This document shows, one piece after another, positions 42,852-53,313 of a stretch of DNA of 64,000 nt. Source of the DNA: Pseudonocardia sp. HH130629-09. Its GTDB lineage: Bacteria; Actinomycetota; Actinomycetes; Mycobacteriales; Pseudonocardiaceae. The first letter of the stretch is position 1. The number at the start of each line of letters is the position of its first letter. The stretch spans positions 3,348,001-3,412,000 of the forward strand of contig NZ_CP011868.1 of assembly GCF_001294645.1 (NCBI RefSeq), read 5' to 3'. The translations under genes were made by a program, and so were the position numbers. The notes beneath the pieces were generated by a model. That model did no database searches and was not told the origin of the DNA. It saw only the letters and a list, made by a program, of their open reading frames with translations.

Positions 42852-44405
42852 TCAGCCCACCGGGACCACGAGCAGGTTCCCCGCACCCGCCCACGGCGTC
42901 CCGACGTCGACGCCGTCCGGATGGTGCCCGGCCCGGTGCACCAGCCGGGTGGTCCCGCGCTCGTACGGGGCGGGGCGCAGGAACAGGTAGTTGACGTCGT
43001 AGAGCACCGAGGCGACCGGGCCCGCCTCGGCGCGGCGGGCCGCGATCCGGGTCAGCATCGGGGCCCGTTCCGACAGCGGGTCGTCGATCGTGCAGCGCCG
43101 GTCGCAGAAGTAGGCGAGTGCGCCCAGCTCGCCGGCGCTGACCACGGTGCCGTGCAGACCGGAGGCGACCCGCGCGTACTCGGCGGCCGTGGCGTGGTTG
43201 GTCGAGATCGGCGCGAGCCGCCACGGCGTCCCGTGGCCGATGTCGAACGCGGCGGACGCCACCGCCAGCACCGCCAGCACGGCGGTGAGCAGCGTCGCCG
43301 TCGCCGCCGAGAGGGTCGTGACCGCGCGCGGGGCCGGCCCGTCGCGCCGGACCGGTCGGGCCAGCGCGCCGACCGACCACGCGGCCAGCACCGTCAGCGC
43401 ACCGACCGCGGGGCCGTAGTACCAGTGGTAGGGCGCCGTCCCGATCACGACGAACGCCGCCGCGTGCACCGCCGCACCCAGCCCGAGGACCGTCACCGCG
43501 GCCCGACCCCGGCGTCGCACGGCCCCCCAGGCGAGACCACCCACCACCCCGGCGACGGCCGGGAGCAGCGCGAGGACGGTCGCCACCGGGAACACCCTGG
43601 CGTAGACCGTCAGCCCGTTCGCGAAGGTGATGTGGTCACGCCCCCAGCTGTCGCCGACCTTCCACAGCAGCGTGTCCGGCACGAACGAGCCCAGCACGAC
43701 CCACGAGAACAGGTACCAGGGCGCGGCGACGAGGAACGCCGCCGCGCCGACCGCCCACCGCCGTCGGCGCAGCGCCGGAACCGCGACGACCGCGAGCACG
43801 GCGACGACGACCAGGTCCGGCCGGGTGAGCACGAGCAGCGCGCACAGCACGCCCGCGGTGCGCGCGCGGCCGGTGACCGCGGCGTGCGCGAGCCCGGCGA
43901 GCAGGACGACCGCCAGGTACGTCTCGAGCCCCCCGGTGGACAGCAGCAGCGGGTTCGCCAGCAGCAGCGGCGCCGGGAGCGCAGCCGTCCAGCTGGGCAG
44001 CCCGAGCGCCGCGGCGGTCCCCGCGCTCCAGTGGGTGAGCAGCGCCATCAGCCCGGCCAGCACGATCCCGGCGGCGACCACGGCGTCGCGGACGACGAGC
44101 GTCACCGCCGCCTGGAGCAGCACGTTCAGCGGGGAGGTGGCGCTGTTCGCGGGCAGGCCGGGCGACACGCCCCACTCCCCGTGCAGCGCGAGCGTGCGGA
44201 CGTAGGCGAGGGTGATGTAGGCGTCGTCGATCAGCGCCCCGCGGACCAGCGCGAACGCGCCCGCCGCGAGCAGGGCGGCGGCCGCGGGCAGCACCGCGGC
44301 GGACCAGCGCGGCGGCGGCGCTGCGGGCACACGGTGGCGGCCCCGGCGCGTCCCCCACGGGCGCGGCTCCGGAGCCGATCGTCCCGGGCGGACCGCGGCG
44401 AGCAC
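42852..44405 (-). CDS. Polytopic membrane protein, probable GT-C-type glycosyltransferase
   Basis: About 517 residues with some eleven hydrophobic helices. The first loop contains [20 protein letters not shown] and the [14 protein letters not shown] segment; the Asp-Asp pair after the first helix is the putative catalytic or metal site of GT-C enzymes using polyprenyl-phosphate sugars, and the layout recalls arabinosyltransferase AftB-type proteins. The soluble C-terminus ends [11 protein letters not shown]. The start is uncertain: GTG 44405 is the last before family-like sequence and lacks a clear ribosome site. Function is inferred only. Confidence 0.6.
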   Translation of the reverse strand: MLAAVRPGRSAPEPRPWGTRRGRHRVPAAPPPRWSAAVLPAAAALLAAGAFALVRGALIDDAYITLAYVRTLALHGEWGVSPGLPANSATSPLNVLLQAAVTLVVRDAVVAAGIVLAGLMALLTHWSAGTAAALGLPSWTAALPAPLLLANPLLLSTGGLETYLAVVLLAGLAHAAVTGRARTAGVLCALLVLTRPDLVVVAVLAVVAVPALRRRRWAVGAAAFLVAAPWYLFSWVVLGSFVPDTLLWKVGDSWGRDHITFANGLTVYARVFPVATVLALLPAVAGVVGGLAWGAVRRRGRAAVTVLGLGAAVHAAAFVVIGTAPYHWYYGPAVGALTVLAAWSVGALARPVRRDGPAPRAVTTLSAATATLLTAVLAVLAVASAAFDIGHGTPWRLAPISTNHATAAEYARVASGLHGTVVSAGELGALAYFCDRRCTIDDPLSERAPMLTRIAARRAEAGPVASVLYDVNYLFLRPAPYERGTTRLVHRAGHHPDGVDVGTPWAGAGNLLVVPVG

Positions 44406-44504
44406 GGAGAAAGAATTGCAGGTGGCGCAGCGCCCCGGACACGGCCCCGCCACTCCGCCGGAGTGAGGTCGCCCACGGAGGGCGCTGCGTGGCACCCTTC
44501 GCGC

Positions 44505-45695
44505 GTGACCCGGCACGTGACCGACGACGAGCGCCGCGCCCGGCTGGTGACCCGCCACCGGCTCGCCCCGCACACCCGCACCGACGACGTCGTCGCGATC
44601 AGCGACGACCTGGTCGGACTGCACTCGACCGACCCGGTGACGGTGTACCTGTCGGCGGCCGCGCGGATGGTGACCCCGTCACTCGGTCCGGTCGACGCCG
44701 CGTTGCACACCGACCGCACCCTGCTGCGCCACCACGCGATGCGTCGCACGCTGTGGGTGTTCGGCCGCGGCCACGCCGCGCTGGCCCACCACGCCGCCAC
44801 CGTCGACGTCGCCGCCGTCCAGCGTCGTGACCTGCTGCGTCAGGCCGCAGCAGCCGGCCACGACGACCCCGAGGCGTGGTACGCCGACGCCGCCGACCAG
44901 GTCCTGGCGGTGCTCGCCGAACGGGGCCCCACCGCCGCCCGCGACGTCGCGAAGTCCCTGCCCGGGCTCGCCGCGCAACGGCTCGTCCTGCCCGGCGGGG
45001 GTCCGCAGCCCGCCCACACCCGGGTGCTGCTGGTGCTCGGGTTCGAGGGCCGGGTGCTGCGGACCCGACCGCTCGGGACGTGGGTCAACGGCCAGTACCG
45101 CTGGGCCGCGGCCGACGCCTGGGTCCCCGGCGGGATCGGCCCCGCACCCGACCCCGACGGCGACGCCCGTCGCGCGGCCGCGGCCGGGCTGGCCCGCGCC
45201 CACCTGCGGGCGTTCGGCCCGGTCCGCCGCGACGACCTGAAGTGGTGGGCGGGCTGGACCGTCGCCACCACCACCAGGGCGCTGGCCGACGTCGGTGCGG
45301 TCGAGGTGACCCTCGACGGCGGGGACACCGGGTTCCTGCTCCCCGACGACCTGGACCCGGTCCCCGACCCCGGGCCGTCGGTGGCGCTGCTGCCGAGCCT
45401 CGACCCGTCGACGATGGGGTGGAAGGCCCGCGGCTGGTACCTGCCCGCCGAGGTGGCACCGGAGCTGTTCGACCGCAACGGCAACGGCGGACCGGCGGTC
45501 TGGGTGGACGGTCGCATCGTCGGGACCTGGGTGCAGCGCCCGGACGGCGAGATCGCGACCCTGCTGCTCGCGCCGGTCACGGCCCGGGCGCGGGCGCAGG
45601 TGCGGGACGCGGCGCAGCGGCTGCGGGAGTTCCTCGGCGACGCGCGGTTCTCCACCCGGTTCCCGGCCCCCGCCCATCCCCGGCTGCTCGCCTGA
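44505..45695 (+). CDS. Winged-helix DNA-binding protein of the HTH_42 (AlkZ-like) family
   Basis: 396 residues. The layout is that of HTH_42: an N-terminal RLVTRHRLAP segment, the block DDLVGLHSTDPVTVYLSAAARM, then LWVFGRGHAALAHHAA and a C-terminal AQRLREFLGDARFSTRFPAPAHP. Members include DNA glycosylases that open crosslinks, whose catalytic pair sits in a Gln-x-Gln or Gln-x-Asp motif in the GLxxx block. Here that place reads His-Ser-Thr, so activity is doubtful or different. GTG 44505 assumed; GTG 44517 also possible. Divergent from the membrane-protein gene. Confidence 0.75.
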   Translation: MTRHVTDDERRARLVTRHRLAPHTRTDDVVAISDDLVGLHSTDPVTVYLSAAARMVTPSLGPVDAALHTDRTLLRHHAMRRTLWVFGRGHAALAHHAATVDVAAVQRRDLLRQAAAAGHDDPEAWYADAADQVLAVLAERGPTAARDVAKSLPGLAAQRLVLPGGGPQPAHTRVLLVLGFEGRVLRTRPLGTWVNGQYRWAAADAWVPGGIGPAPDPDGDARRAAAAGLARAHLRAFGPVRRDDLKWWAGWTVATTTRALADVGAVEVTLDGGDTGFLLPDDLDPVPDPGPSVALLPSLDPSTMGWKARGWYLPAEVAPELFDRNGNGGPAVWVDGRIVGTWVQRPDGEIATLLLAPVTARARAQVRDAAQRLREFLGDARFSTRFPAPAHPRLLA

Positions 45696-45779
45696 CAGTC
45701 CCGGCGACACCGCGCGGGCCCGACCACGGCGCAGATCGGAGTACGCCGCGCTCGGCGGGCGCGGTGCGGCCGGCCGGGC

Positions 45780-45840
45780 GCCGAGTGGCACACCATGCAC
45801 CCGCGGCACCCGTCTCGGGGTGCACGGTGTGCCACTCGGC
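45780..45840. terminator. Long palindrome between convergent HTH_42 gene and nadC
   Basis: 23-bp arms (45780-45802 and 45818-45840) pair with a single mismatch around a 15-base loop. It sits five bases from the nadC stop and 85 bases from the HTH_42 stop, so it can terminate both. It is AT-richer in the arms than usual for this genome (GAGTGGCACACC). Confidence 0.75.
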
Positions 45841-45845
45841 GGCGG

Positions 45846-46763
45846 TCACTCCAGGTCGAGCCCGAGGTCCAGCGCGGTCACCGAGTGGGTCAGCCCGCCG
45901 ACGGCGAGGAAGTCCACACCGGTGGCCGCGTAGTCCCGGGCGCTGCCCAGGGCCAGCCCGCCGGAGGACTCCAGCAGCGTGGCCCGGCCCCCGCGCCGCC
46001 GGACCGCCTCGGCCGTCTCGGGGACTGTGAAGTTGTCCAGCAACACCAGCTCGGCGGCGAGCTCCAGCACCTCGTCGAGCTGGTCGAGCGAGTCGACCTC
46101 CACCTCGCACGGCAGGTCCGGGGCGAGCGCGCGGGCCGCGGCCAGCGCCGCGGAGACCGACCCGGCCGCCGCGACGTGGTTGTCCTTGATCAGCACCGCG
46201 TCGCCCAGCCCGAGCCGGTGGTTCACCCCGCCGCCGCACCGCACGGCGTACTTCTCCAGCAGCCGCAGGCCCGGCAACGTCTTGCGGGTGTCCCGGATCC
46301 GGGCTCCCGTGCCGTCGACGGCGTCCACCCAGGCCCGAGTGGCCGTCGCGATCCCGGACAGGTGCGTGAGCAGGTTCAGCGCCGTGCGCTCGGCGGTGAG
46401 CAGCCCGCGGACCGGGGCCCGCACCGTGAGCGCCGGGTTCCCGGCGGTGAGGCGGTCGCCGTCGGCGGCCCCGGCGAGCACCGCGTACCCGCCCGCGCCC
46501 AGCACCTCGTCGAGCACGACGCGGGCCGCCGGGAGCCCGGCGAGCACCCCGTCGGCCCGCGGGGTGAACGACGCGGTCGCCACGGCCTCGGCGGGCACGG
46601 TCGCCGCCGTCGTCGCGTCCGGGCCGTACCGCAGGTCCTCCTGCAGCGCGGTGCGCACCACCCGCAGCAGGTCCTCGGGGTCCGGGACGCCGACGTCGCT
46701 GACCCCACCGACCCCGGCGGCGACGCGCGTCCCGCCCCGCGTCGTACCGGTGTGTGCCGTCAT
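45846..46763 (-). CDS. nadC: Nicotinate-nucleotide pyrophosphorylase (quinolinate phosphoribosyltransferase)
   Basis: 305 residues. Converts quinolinate and PRPP to nicotinate mononucleotide. EDLRYGPDATTAATVPAEA at the N-terminus, ERTALNLLTHLSGIAT, RDTRKTLPGLRLLEKYAVRC, NHRLGLGDAVLIKDNH and the C-terminal GVDFLAVGGLTHSV. The ATG overlaps the nadB stop by 4 bases, completing the nadA-nadB-nadC unit. Confidence 0.95.
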   Translation of the reverse strand: MTAHTGTTRGGTRVAAGVGGVSDVGVPDPEDLLRVVRTALQEDLRYGPDATTAATVPAEAVATASFTPRADGVLAGLPAARVVLDEVLGAGGYAVLAGAADGDRLTAGNPALTVRAPVRGLLTAERTALNLLTHLSGIATATRAWVDAVDGTGARIRDTRKTLPGLRLLEKYAVRCGGGVNHRLGLGDAVLIKDNHVAAAGSVSAALAAARALAPDLPCEVEVDSLDQLDEVLELAAELVLLDNFTVPETAEAVRRRGGRATLLESSGGLALGSARDYAATGVDFLAVGGLTHSVTALDLGLDLE

Positions 46764-48361
46764 GCCGCACCCACCAGCGAGCCGTCCGCCACGACCACCG
46801 GCCGTCCGGTCGCGTCGACCCGGATCCGCAGCGACGACCGCTGGTGCGTGTCGTCCCGGTCGGGGAAGTCCGTGCGCACGTGGCAGCCGCGGGTCTCCCG
46901 GCGGGTGCCCGCCGCCACCAGCACGGCCTGGGCGATCAGGGTCAGCGCCGCGTCCTCCACCCCGGTGCGGTCGACCGGGACCGCGGTGGTGGTGACGGCC
47001 TCGATCGCGTCCGACGCGCCGGCGAGCCCGGCGGCGTCGCGGCCGATCCCGGCGCTGCCCGACATCGCCCGCTGCACCACGGTGCGGTCGGCCACCGGCA
47101 GCGCCGGGACCGTCACGGCCGGGGCCGGCACCCCGGTCGGGCCCGCGTCGGCGAGCACCGCGCGGACCACCCGTTCCCCCACGACCAGCCCCTCCAGCAG
47201 CGAGTTCGACGCCAGCCGGTTCGCCCCGTGCAACCCCGTCCTGGCGACCTCACCCGCCGCGTAGAGGCCCGGGACACCGGTCCGGCCGGACGTGTCGGTG
47301 ACGACGCCGCCGCAGGCGTAGTGCGCGGCCGGGGTCACCGGGATCGGCTCGGTCAGCGGGTCGATCCCGGCGGCCCGGCAGGAGGCGTAGACGGTCGGGA
47401 ACCGCGCGGCGAACCCGTCGAACGCGGTGGCGTCGAGCCAGGCGCACTCGCTCCCGGTCTCGGCCATCCGGCGGGTGATCGCCGCGGCGACGACGTCGCG
47501 CGGGGCGAGGTCGGCCCGCGGGTGCACCCCGGCCATGAACGCGGTCCCGGCCCGGTCGCGCAGCACCGCGCCCTCGCCGCGGACGGCCTCGGTCACCAGC
47601 GGGCGACGCCCGGCGGTGCCGCTGCCGGGGCCGGTCCACAGCACGGTCGGGTGGAACTGCACGAACTCCAGGTCCGCCGCGACCGCACCGGCGCGCAGGG
47701 CGAGCGCGACGCCGTCGCCGGTGGAGGTGGCCGGGTTGGTGGTGGTGGCGTAGAGCTGCCCGTAGCCGCCGGTCGCGAGCAGCACCGCGGGCGCGGAGAG
47801 CACCCCGGCGCGGCCGTCGGCGTCGAGCACCGTGAGGCCGGTGACCCGGCCGGCGTCGCGCAGCAGGTCGGCGGCGACGTGCCCGTCGAGCACGGTGAGC
47901 TGCGCCGACCGGGTCGCTGCGACCAGCGCGCGCTCGATCTCCGCGCCGGTCGCGTCGCCCCCGGCGTGCACCACCCGGTACGCCGAGTGGCCGCCCTCCC
48001 GGGTCCGCGCGGGGCGGTCCCCGCTCAGGTCGAACAGGGCGCCGCGTGCGCGGAGCCTGCGCACCGCGTCCGGTCCGGCGCGCACGATCGTCTCCACCGC
48101 GGCGACGTCGTTCAGCCCGCCGCCCGCGGCGACGGTGTCGGCGACGTGGGAGTCGGGCGTGTCCCCGGCGATGTCGCCGAGCACGACGGCCACCCCGCCC
48201 TGTGCCCAGCGCGTGGAGCCCTCACCGATGCCGTCCTTGGTGACCACCACGACGCGCAGCCCGGCCGCGGCCGCGTCGAGCGCGGCGGTCAGCCCGGCCA
48301 CCCCGGACCCGACGACGACCAGGTCGGCGCCGGCCTCCCAGCCGGCTCCCCGCGCCGTCAC
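46760..48361 (-). CDS. nadB: L-aspartate oxidase
   Basis: 533 residues, FAD protein of the succinate dehydrogenase family. Oxidises aspartate to iminoaspartate for NadA. Dinucleotide fold [19 protein letters not shown]; substrate region [42 protein letters not shown] and [23 protein letters not shown] start overlaps the nadA stop. Normal length. Confidence 0.95.
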   Translation of the reverse strand: MTARGAGWEAGADLVVVGSGVAGLTAALDAAAAGLRVVVVTKDGIGEGSTRWAQGGVAVVLGDIAGDTPDSHVADTVAAGGGLNDVAAVETIVRAGPDAVRRLRARGALFDLSGDRPARTREGGHSAYRVVHAGGDATGAEIERALVAATRSAQLTVLDGHVAADLLRDAGRVTGLTVLDADGRAGVLSAPAVLLATGGYGQLYATTTNPATSTGDGVALALRAGAVAADLEFVQFHPTVLWTGPGSGTAGRRPLVTEAVRGEGAVLRDRAGTAFMAGVHPRADLAPRDVVAAAITRRMAETGSECAWLDATAFDGFAARFPTVYASCRAAGIDPLTEPIPVTPAAHYACGGVVTDTSGRTGVPGLYAAGEVARTGLHGANRLASNSLLEGLVVGERVVRAVLADAGPTGVPAPAVTVPALPVADRTVVQRAMSGSAGIGRDAAGLAGASDAIEAVTTTAVPVDRTGVEDAALTLIAQAVLVAAGTRRETRGCHVRTDFPDRDDTHQRSSLRIRVDATGRPVVVADGSLVGAA

Positions 48362-49356
48362 TCCCCACCTCCTGGCTGACCGATCTCGATCATCCGCTGC
48401 ACGGCGGCGCGGCCGCGCGCGGCGAGGTCGGGGTCGACGTGGACCTCGTCGGTGCCCTCGCGGACCGACCGCAGCAGCGCCTCGGCGGTGATCATCTTCA
48501 TGTAGGGGCAGGACGCGTGCTCGTTCACCGCGCGGAACTCGATCTCCGGGGCGGCCAGGCGCAGCTGGTGCAGCATCCCGACCTCGGTCGCGACGAGCAC
48601 CTCCGTCGCACCGGTCGCGCGGGCGGCGTCGATCATCCCGCCGGTGGACAGGATCTTCACCTGCTCGGCGGGCACCGCGCCGGTCCCTGCCAGGTAGAGC
48701 GCTGAGGTCGCGCAGCCGCACTCGGGGTGCACGAACAGGTCGGCGCCGGGGTGGGCGGCGGCCCGGTCGGTGAGCTGGCGGCCGTTGATGCCGGCGTGCA
48801 CGTGGCACTCCCCGGCCCAGACGTGCATGTTCTCCCGCTGCAGGGTGCGGCGCACGTGCGCCCCGAGGAACTGGTCGGGCAGGAACAGCACCTCGCGGTC
48901 GCGCGGGATCGAGTCGACGACCTCGACGGCGTTGGAGGACGTGCAGCAGATGTCGGTCTCGGCCTTCACCGCGGCGGTGGTGTTGACGTAGGAGACGACG
49001 ACCGCACCCGGGTGCTCTGCCTTCCACTCCCGCAGCTGGTCGGCGGTGATCGAGTCGGCCAGCGAGCAGCCGGCCCGCGCGTCGGGGATCAGCACGGTCT
49101 TGTCCGGGCTGAGGATCTTGGCGGTCTCGGCCATGAAGTGCACGCCGCAGAACACGATCGTCGACGCCGGGGACTCGGCCGCGATCCGGGACAGCGCGAG
49201 CGAGTCCCCCACGTGGTCGGCGACGTCCTGGATCTCGGGCAACTGGTAGTTGTGCGCCAGCAGGACCGCGTCCCGCTCGCGGGCCAGCGCACGCACCTCG
49301 TCGACCCAGCCGGGGTCGATCCCCGTGTCGCCGGGTGCCGTCAGCGTTCCGGTCAT
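48358..49356 (-). CDS. nadA: Quinolinate synthase A
   Basis: 332 residues, [4Fe-4S] enzyme condensing iminoaspartate with dihydroxyacetone phosphate. Cluster cysteines are visible in [18 protein letters not shown] and [11 protein letters not shown]; triplicated-domain motifs [15 protein letters not shown] and [18 protein letters not shown] 49356 follows GGGAGGG. A palindrome centred 35 bp before the start is a candidate NrtR operator. Confidence 0.96.
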   Translation of the reverse strand: MTGTLTAPGDTGIDPGWVDEVRALARERDAVLLAHNYQLPEIQDVADHVGDSLALSRIAAESPASTIVFCGVHFMAETAKILSPDKTVLIPDARAGCSLADSITADQLREWKAEHPGAVVVSYVNTTAAVKAETDICCTSSNAVEVVDSIPRDREVLFLPDQFLGAHVRRTLQRENMHVWAGECHVHAGINGRQLTDRAAAHPGADLFVHPECGCATSALYLAGTGAVPAEQVKILSTGGMIDAARATGATEVLVATEVGMLHQLRLAAPEIEFRAVNEHASCPYMKMITAEALLRSVREGTDEVHVDPDLAARGRAAVQRMIEIGQPGGGE

Positions 49357-49379
49357 TGCGCCCTCCCGGGCCGAATCAG

Positions 49380-49402
49380 GTTTTCGCCTAGCGGGCGGAA
49401 AC
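49380..49402. promoter_or_regulatory. Candidate NrtR operator in the nadA-nrtR intergenic region
   Basis: GTTTTCGCC at 49380-49388 and GGCGGAAAC at 49394-49402 form an inverted repeat matching at 8 of 9 positions around TAGCG. It lies 24 bases before nadA and about 120 bases before nrtR. NrtR repressors bind palindromes in front of NAD genes (family knowledge); the exact site is inferred. A second imperfect repeat, GTCACC and GGTGAC 11 bases apart, is at 49429-49451. Confidence 0.5.
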
Positions 49403-49510
49403 TGACCGGATACTAGCACCGGTCGTCCGTCACCGGCACCTCCGTGGTGACCGGGACCTCACCTGACGGACACCTCACCGTCACGTCCCGGTGCGGTTCC
49501 CGATCCGCCC

Positions 49511-49516
49511 TAGGCT
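49511..49516 (+). promoter_or_regulatory. -10 box of nrtR
   Basis: TAGGCT six bases before GTG 49523; leaderless-type arrangement. Confidence 0.6.
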
Positions 49517-49522
49517 GGGGCC

Positions 49523-50233
49523 GTGACACCGCCACCGGTCCTGCACGAGGTCCTCGCCGTCGTGCTCAGGATCCGGGAGGGGCGGGTCAACGCCCTTCTC
49601 TGGCAGCGCGCCCTGGACCCGGACGTCGGCCGCTGGGCGCTGCCCGGCGGCACCCTGGGCGCCGACGAGGACGTCGAGACCTCCGTGCGCCGGCAACTCG
49701 CCGAGAAGGTCGACGTCCGCGAGGTCGCCCACGTCGAGCAGCTGTCGGTGTTCTCCGACCCGGCCCGCTCGCCCGGCAGGCGCCGCATCGCCACCGCGTT
49801 CCTCGGCCTGGTCCCCTCCGACGCGGACCCGGCACTGCCCGACGACACCGCGTGGCACGAGGTCGAGGACCTGCCCGCGACTGCGTTCGACCACGCCGGG
49901 ATCGTCGCGGCGGCGCGGGACCGGCTGCGCGCCAAGCTCTCCTACACCAACCTCGGGTTCGCGCTCGCCCCCGCGGAGTTCACGATCTCGGCGCTGCGGG
50001 AGCACTACGTCGCCGCGCTGGGACACGAGGTGTCGGCGACGAACCTGCAGCGCGTCCTCACCCGTCGCGGCCTGCTGGAGCCCACCGGCGAGGTCGCGCC
50101 GTCCGGGCGCGCGGGTGGGCGCCCGGCCGCGGTGTTCCGGTTCACCGACCGCTGCCTGCGGGTCACCGACGCGTTCGCCGTGCTCCGCCCGCCTGCGCGA
50201 CCCGGCGGGGCCCGCGACGCCGTACTACCGTGA
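49523..50233 (+). CDS. nrtR: Nudix-related transcriptional repressor of NAD synthesis, NrtR
   Basis: 236 residues. The N-terminal Nudix-like domain has GGTLGADEDVETSVRRQLAEK, a decayed Nudix box (Gln for the conserved Glu after Arg, and no final Gly), as expected for a domain that binds rather than hydrolyses ADP-ribose derivatives. The C-terminal winged helix spans LAPAEFTISALREHYVAALG and NLQRVLTRRGLLEPTGE. Divergent from nadABC, the standard NrtR position. Likely represses nadABC and itself through the palindrome near 49391. Confidence 0.88.
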   Translation: MTPPPVLHEVLAVVLRIREGRVNALLWQRALDPDVGRWALPGGTLGADEDVETSVRRQLAEKVDVREVAHVEQLSVFSDPARSPGRRRIATAFLGLVPSDADPALPDDTAWHEVEDLPATAFDHAGIVAAARDRLRAKLSYTNLGFALAPAEFTISALREHYVAALGHEVSATNLQRVLTRRGLLEPTGEVAPSGRAGGRPAAVFRFTDRCLRVTDAFAVLRPPARPGGARDAVLP

Positions 50234-50237
50234 GCCG

Positions 50238-50918
50238 GTGTCCGCCATGCTCCCGCTGTTCCCGTTGGGAACGGTGCTGATGCCGGGTGCGGCGCTTCCC
50301 CTCCACATCTTCGAGCCCCGCTACCGCCAGCTCACCGTCGACCTGCTCACCGGGGCCGTCCCCGACCGCGAGTTCGGCGTCGTCGCGGTCCGCGAGGGCC
50401 ACTCACCGGACCGCTCCGGCGCCGCGGGCATGCACCCCGTCGGCTGCACCGCCGTGCTCATCGACGCCCGGCGGCTGCCCGACGGCCGCTACGACGTCGT
50501 CACCCGCGGGGCCCGCCGCTTCCGGCTGCTCGACCTCGACGCGACCTCGCACTCCTACCTCTGCGGCGAGGTCGAGTTCCTGCCCGACGACACCGGCGAC
50601 GACGCCGACCCGCGGCTGGTGGCGATGCTGGAGCGGTCCGCCCGCGCGGCCCACCGCGAGTACTGCGACACCGCGTGGCGGACCGGTGACTGGTCCGAAC
50701 CCGCCGACGACACCCCCACCGCCGAGCTCGCGCACCTGCTCGCCGGGGACTGCCTGCTCCCCCTCGACGACCGCCAGCTCCTGCTGGAGCAGACCAGTCC
50801 GGTGCAGCGGCTGCGGGAGATCCGCCGGCTGCTCGCCCGCGAGCGCGGCCTGCTGGAGAACCTGCGGGCGGTGCCCGCGCCGCTCGGGTCGTTCACCGAC
50901 GAGCACAGCCCGAACTGA
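50238..50918 (+). CDS. LON peptidase substrate-binding domain protein
   Basis: 226 residues, only the N-terminal LON domain without protease or ATPase. It begins MLPLFPLGTVLMPGAALPLHIFEPRYRQL, the standard start of the stand-alone family, and continues GVVAVREGHSPD and TRGARRFRLLDLD. GTG 50238 or ATG 50247 could be the start. Follows nrtR by 4 bases and may be co-transcribed. Role unknown. Confidence 0.88.
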   Translation: MSAMLPLFPLGTVLMPGAALPLHIFEPRYRQLTVDLLTGAVPDREFGVVAVREGHSPDRSGAAGMHPVGCTAVLIDARRLPDGRYDVVTRGARRFRLLDLDATSHSYLCGEVEFLPDDTGDDADPRLVAMLERSARAAHREYCDTAWRTGDWSEPADDTPTAELAHLLAGDCLLPLDDRQLLLEQTSPVQRLREIRRLLARERGLLENLRAVPAPLGSFTDEHSPN

Positions 50919-50920
50919 GC

Positions 50921-52549
<1,629 letters not shown>

Positions 52550-52557
52550 GACGACGG

Positions 52558-52574
52558 CTCCGGTGGAGACGGAG
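52558..52574 (-). promoter_or_regulatory. Hairpin hiding the ABC-F ribosome site
   Basis: On the minus strand CTCCG and CGGAG form a 5-bp stem with a 7-base loop. CGGAG is the only ribosome-site-like sequence before the ATG at 52549, eight bases away, so closing this stem would block translation. Confidence 0.5.
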
Positions 52575-52577
52575 GAG

Positions 52578-52608
52578 GACCGCGGGGGCGTGTGCCGCGT
52601 CCGCGGTC
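52578..52608 (-). promoter_or_regulatory. Attenuator-like hairpin in the ABC-F leader
   Basis: Perfect 8-bp inverted repeat (GACCGCGG and CCGCGGTC) with a 15-base loop between the Met-Arg-His ORF and the ABC-F start. It could be a conditional terminator or an alternative structure controlled by a stalled ribosome. Structure inferred from sequence only. Confidence 0.5.
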
Positions 52609-52618
52609 GGTGGGGTCG

Positions 52619-52630
52619 TCAGTGCCTCAT
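52619..52630 (-). CDS. Putative three-codon leader peptide Met-Arg-His
   Basis: ATG-AGG-CAC-TGA begins ten bases after a TAGTCT box, so the message would start only a few bases before the ATG. It ends 69 bases before the ABC-F start. Very short upstream ORFs of this kind regulate antibiotic-resistance genes by ribosome stalling in actinobacteria. The ORF could be a coincidence given its size. Confidence 0.4.
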   Translation of the reverse strand: MRH

Positions 52631-52640
52631 GATGAGCGGG

Positions 52641-52646
52641 AGACTA
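52641..52646 (-). promoter_or_regulatory. -10 box of ABC-F leader transcript
   Basis: TAGTCT on the minus strand, ten bases before the leader ORF and 91 bases before the ABC-F start, leaving a leader of about 80 bases. Confidence 0.5.
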
Positions 52647-52678
52647 GCGGGCGCGCCGGTGCGGCGCACCCCGGTTTC

Positions 52679-53233
52679 TCAGTGCCAGCCGTAGCGCGAG
52701 CGCAGCTCGGTGGCGACCCGGTCGAACCGCGCCCGGTCCAGCACCGCGCCCTCCCGGCGGATCCCGTGCTCCTCCACCTCCAGCACCCGGTCCAGCCGAA
52801 TGTAGGAGTCGCGCCCCTCTCGGTCCCAGGCGCCGGAGCCGATCCCGACCCAGTCCGGGTCGTGGGCCCGCTTGTCCTGGCTGGACAGCATCAGCCCGAG
52901 CAGGTCCCCACCCGAGCGCCCGACGACGAGCAGCGGCCGGTCCTTGCCCTGACTCGCGTCCTCCTCGTAGGGCACCCAGGTCCAGACGATCTCGCCGGGG
53001 TCCGCGGCGCCGTCGGGCTCGGGGGCGTAGGCGATCTCCCGCGCACGGTCGCCGGTCGGCGCGGTCCGCACCCGCCCGGCCGTGGGCGGCGGACCGGGCC
53101 GGGCCCCGCCGCCCGGCCGCGCACCCCGCGGTGCCCTCCGACCGGGCCTCTGCGCGTCCTTCTGCGAGTCCTTGAGGAACTGCACCGCCACGTCCGCGGC
53201 CTTGCGCAGGACCGAGCCCCAGTTGATCGCCAT
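52679..53233 (-). CDS. PemK/MazF-like domain protein
   Basis: 184 residues. After an N-terminal helix (NWGSVLRKAADVAVQFLKDS) and a Pro/Arg/Gly-rich stretch of about 40 residues, the C-terminal 110 residues form a PemK/MazF-type barrel: GEIVWTWVPYEEDASQGKDR, PLLVVGRSGGDLLGLMLSSQ and the ending DRARFDRVATELRSRYGWH. No antitoxin gene is next to it, and the long N-terminal extension is that of the widespread actinobacterial solo family, whose RNase activity is doubtful. Divergent from the dehydrogenase gene. Confidence 0.8.
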   Translation of the reverse strand: MAINWGSVLRKAADVAVQFLKDSQKDAQRPGRRAPRGARPGGGARPGPPPTAGRVRTAPTGDRAREIAYAPEPDGAADPGEIVWTWVPYEEDASQGKDRPLLVVGRSGGDLLGLMLSSQDKRAHDPDWVGIGSGAWDREGRDSYIRLDRVLEVEEHGIRREGAVLDRARFDRVATELRSRYGWH

Positions 53234-53313
53234 GCCGGCCAGCCTGCCGCATGTGCGGCGCGTCACCGCGACCGGGCGAGCATGAACGGTTCCGCATGTG
53301 GGCACCCATCGGT

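Noticed and set aside
52679..53233. A type II toxin-antitoxin module
   Set aside because: Only the PemK/MazF-like protein is present; no small antitoxin gene overlaps or adjoins it, and the long N-terminal extension is typical of solo proteins.
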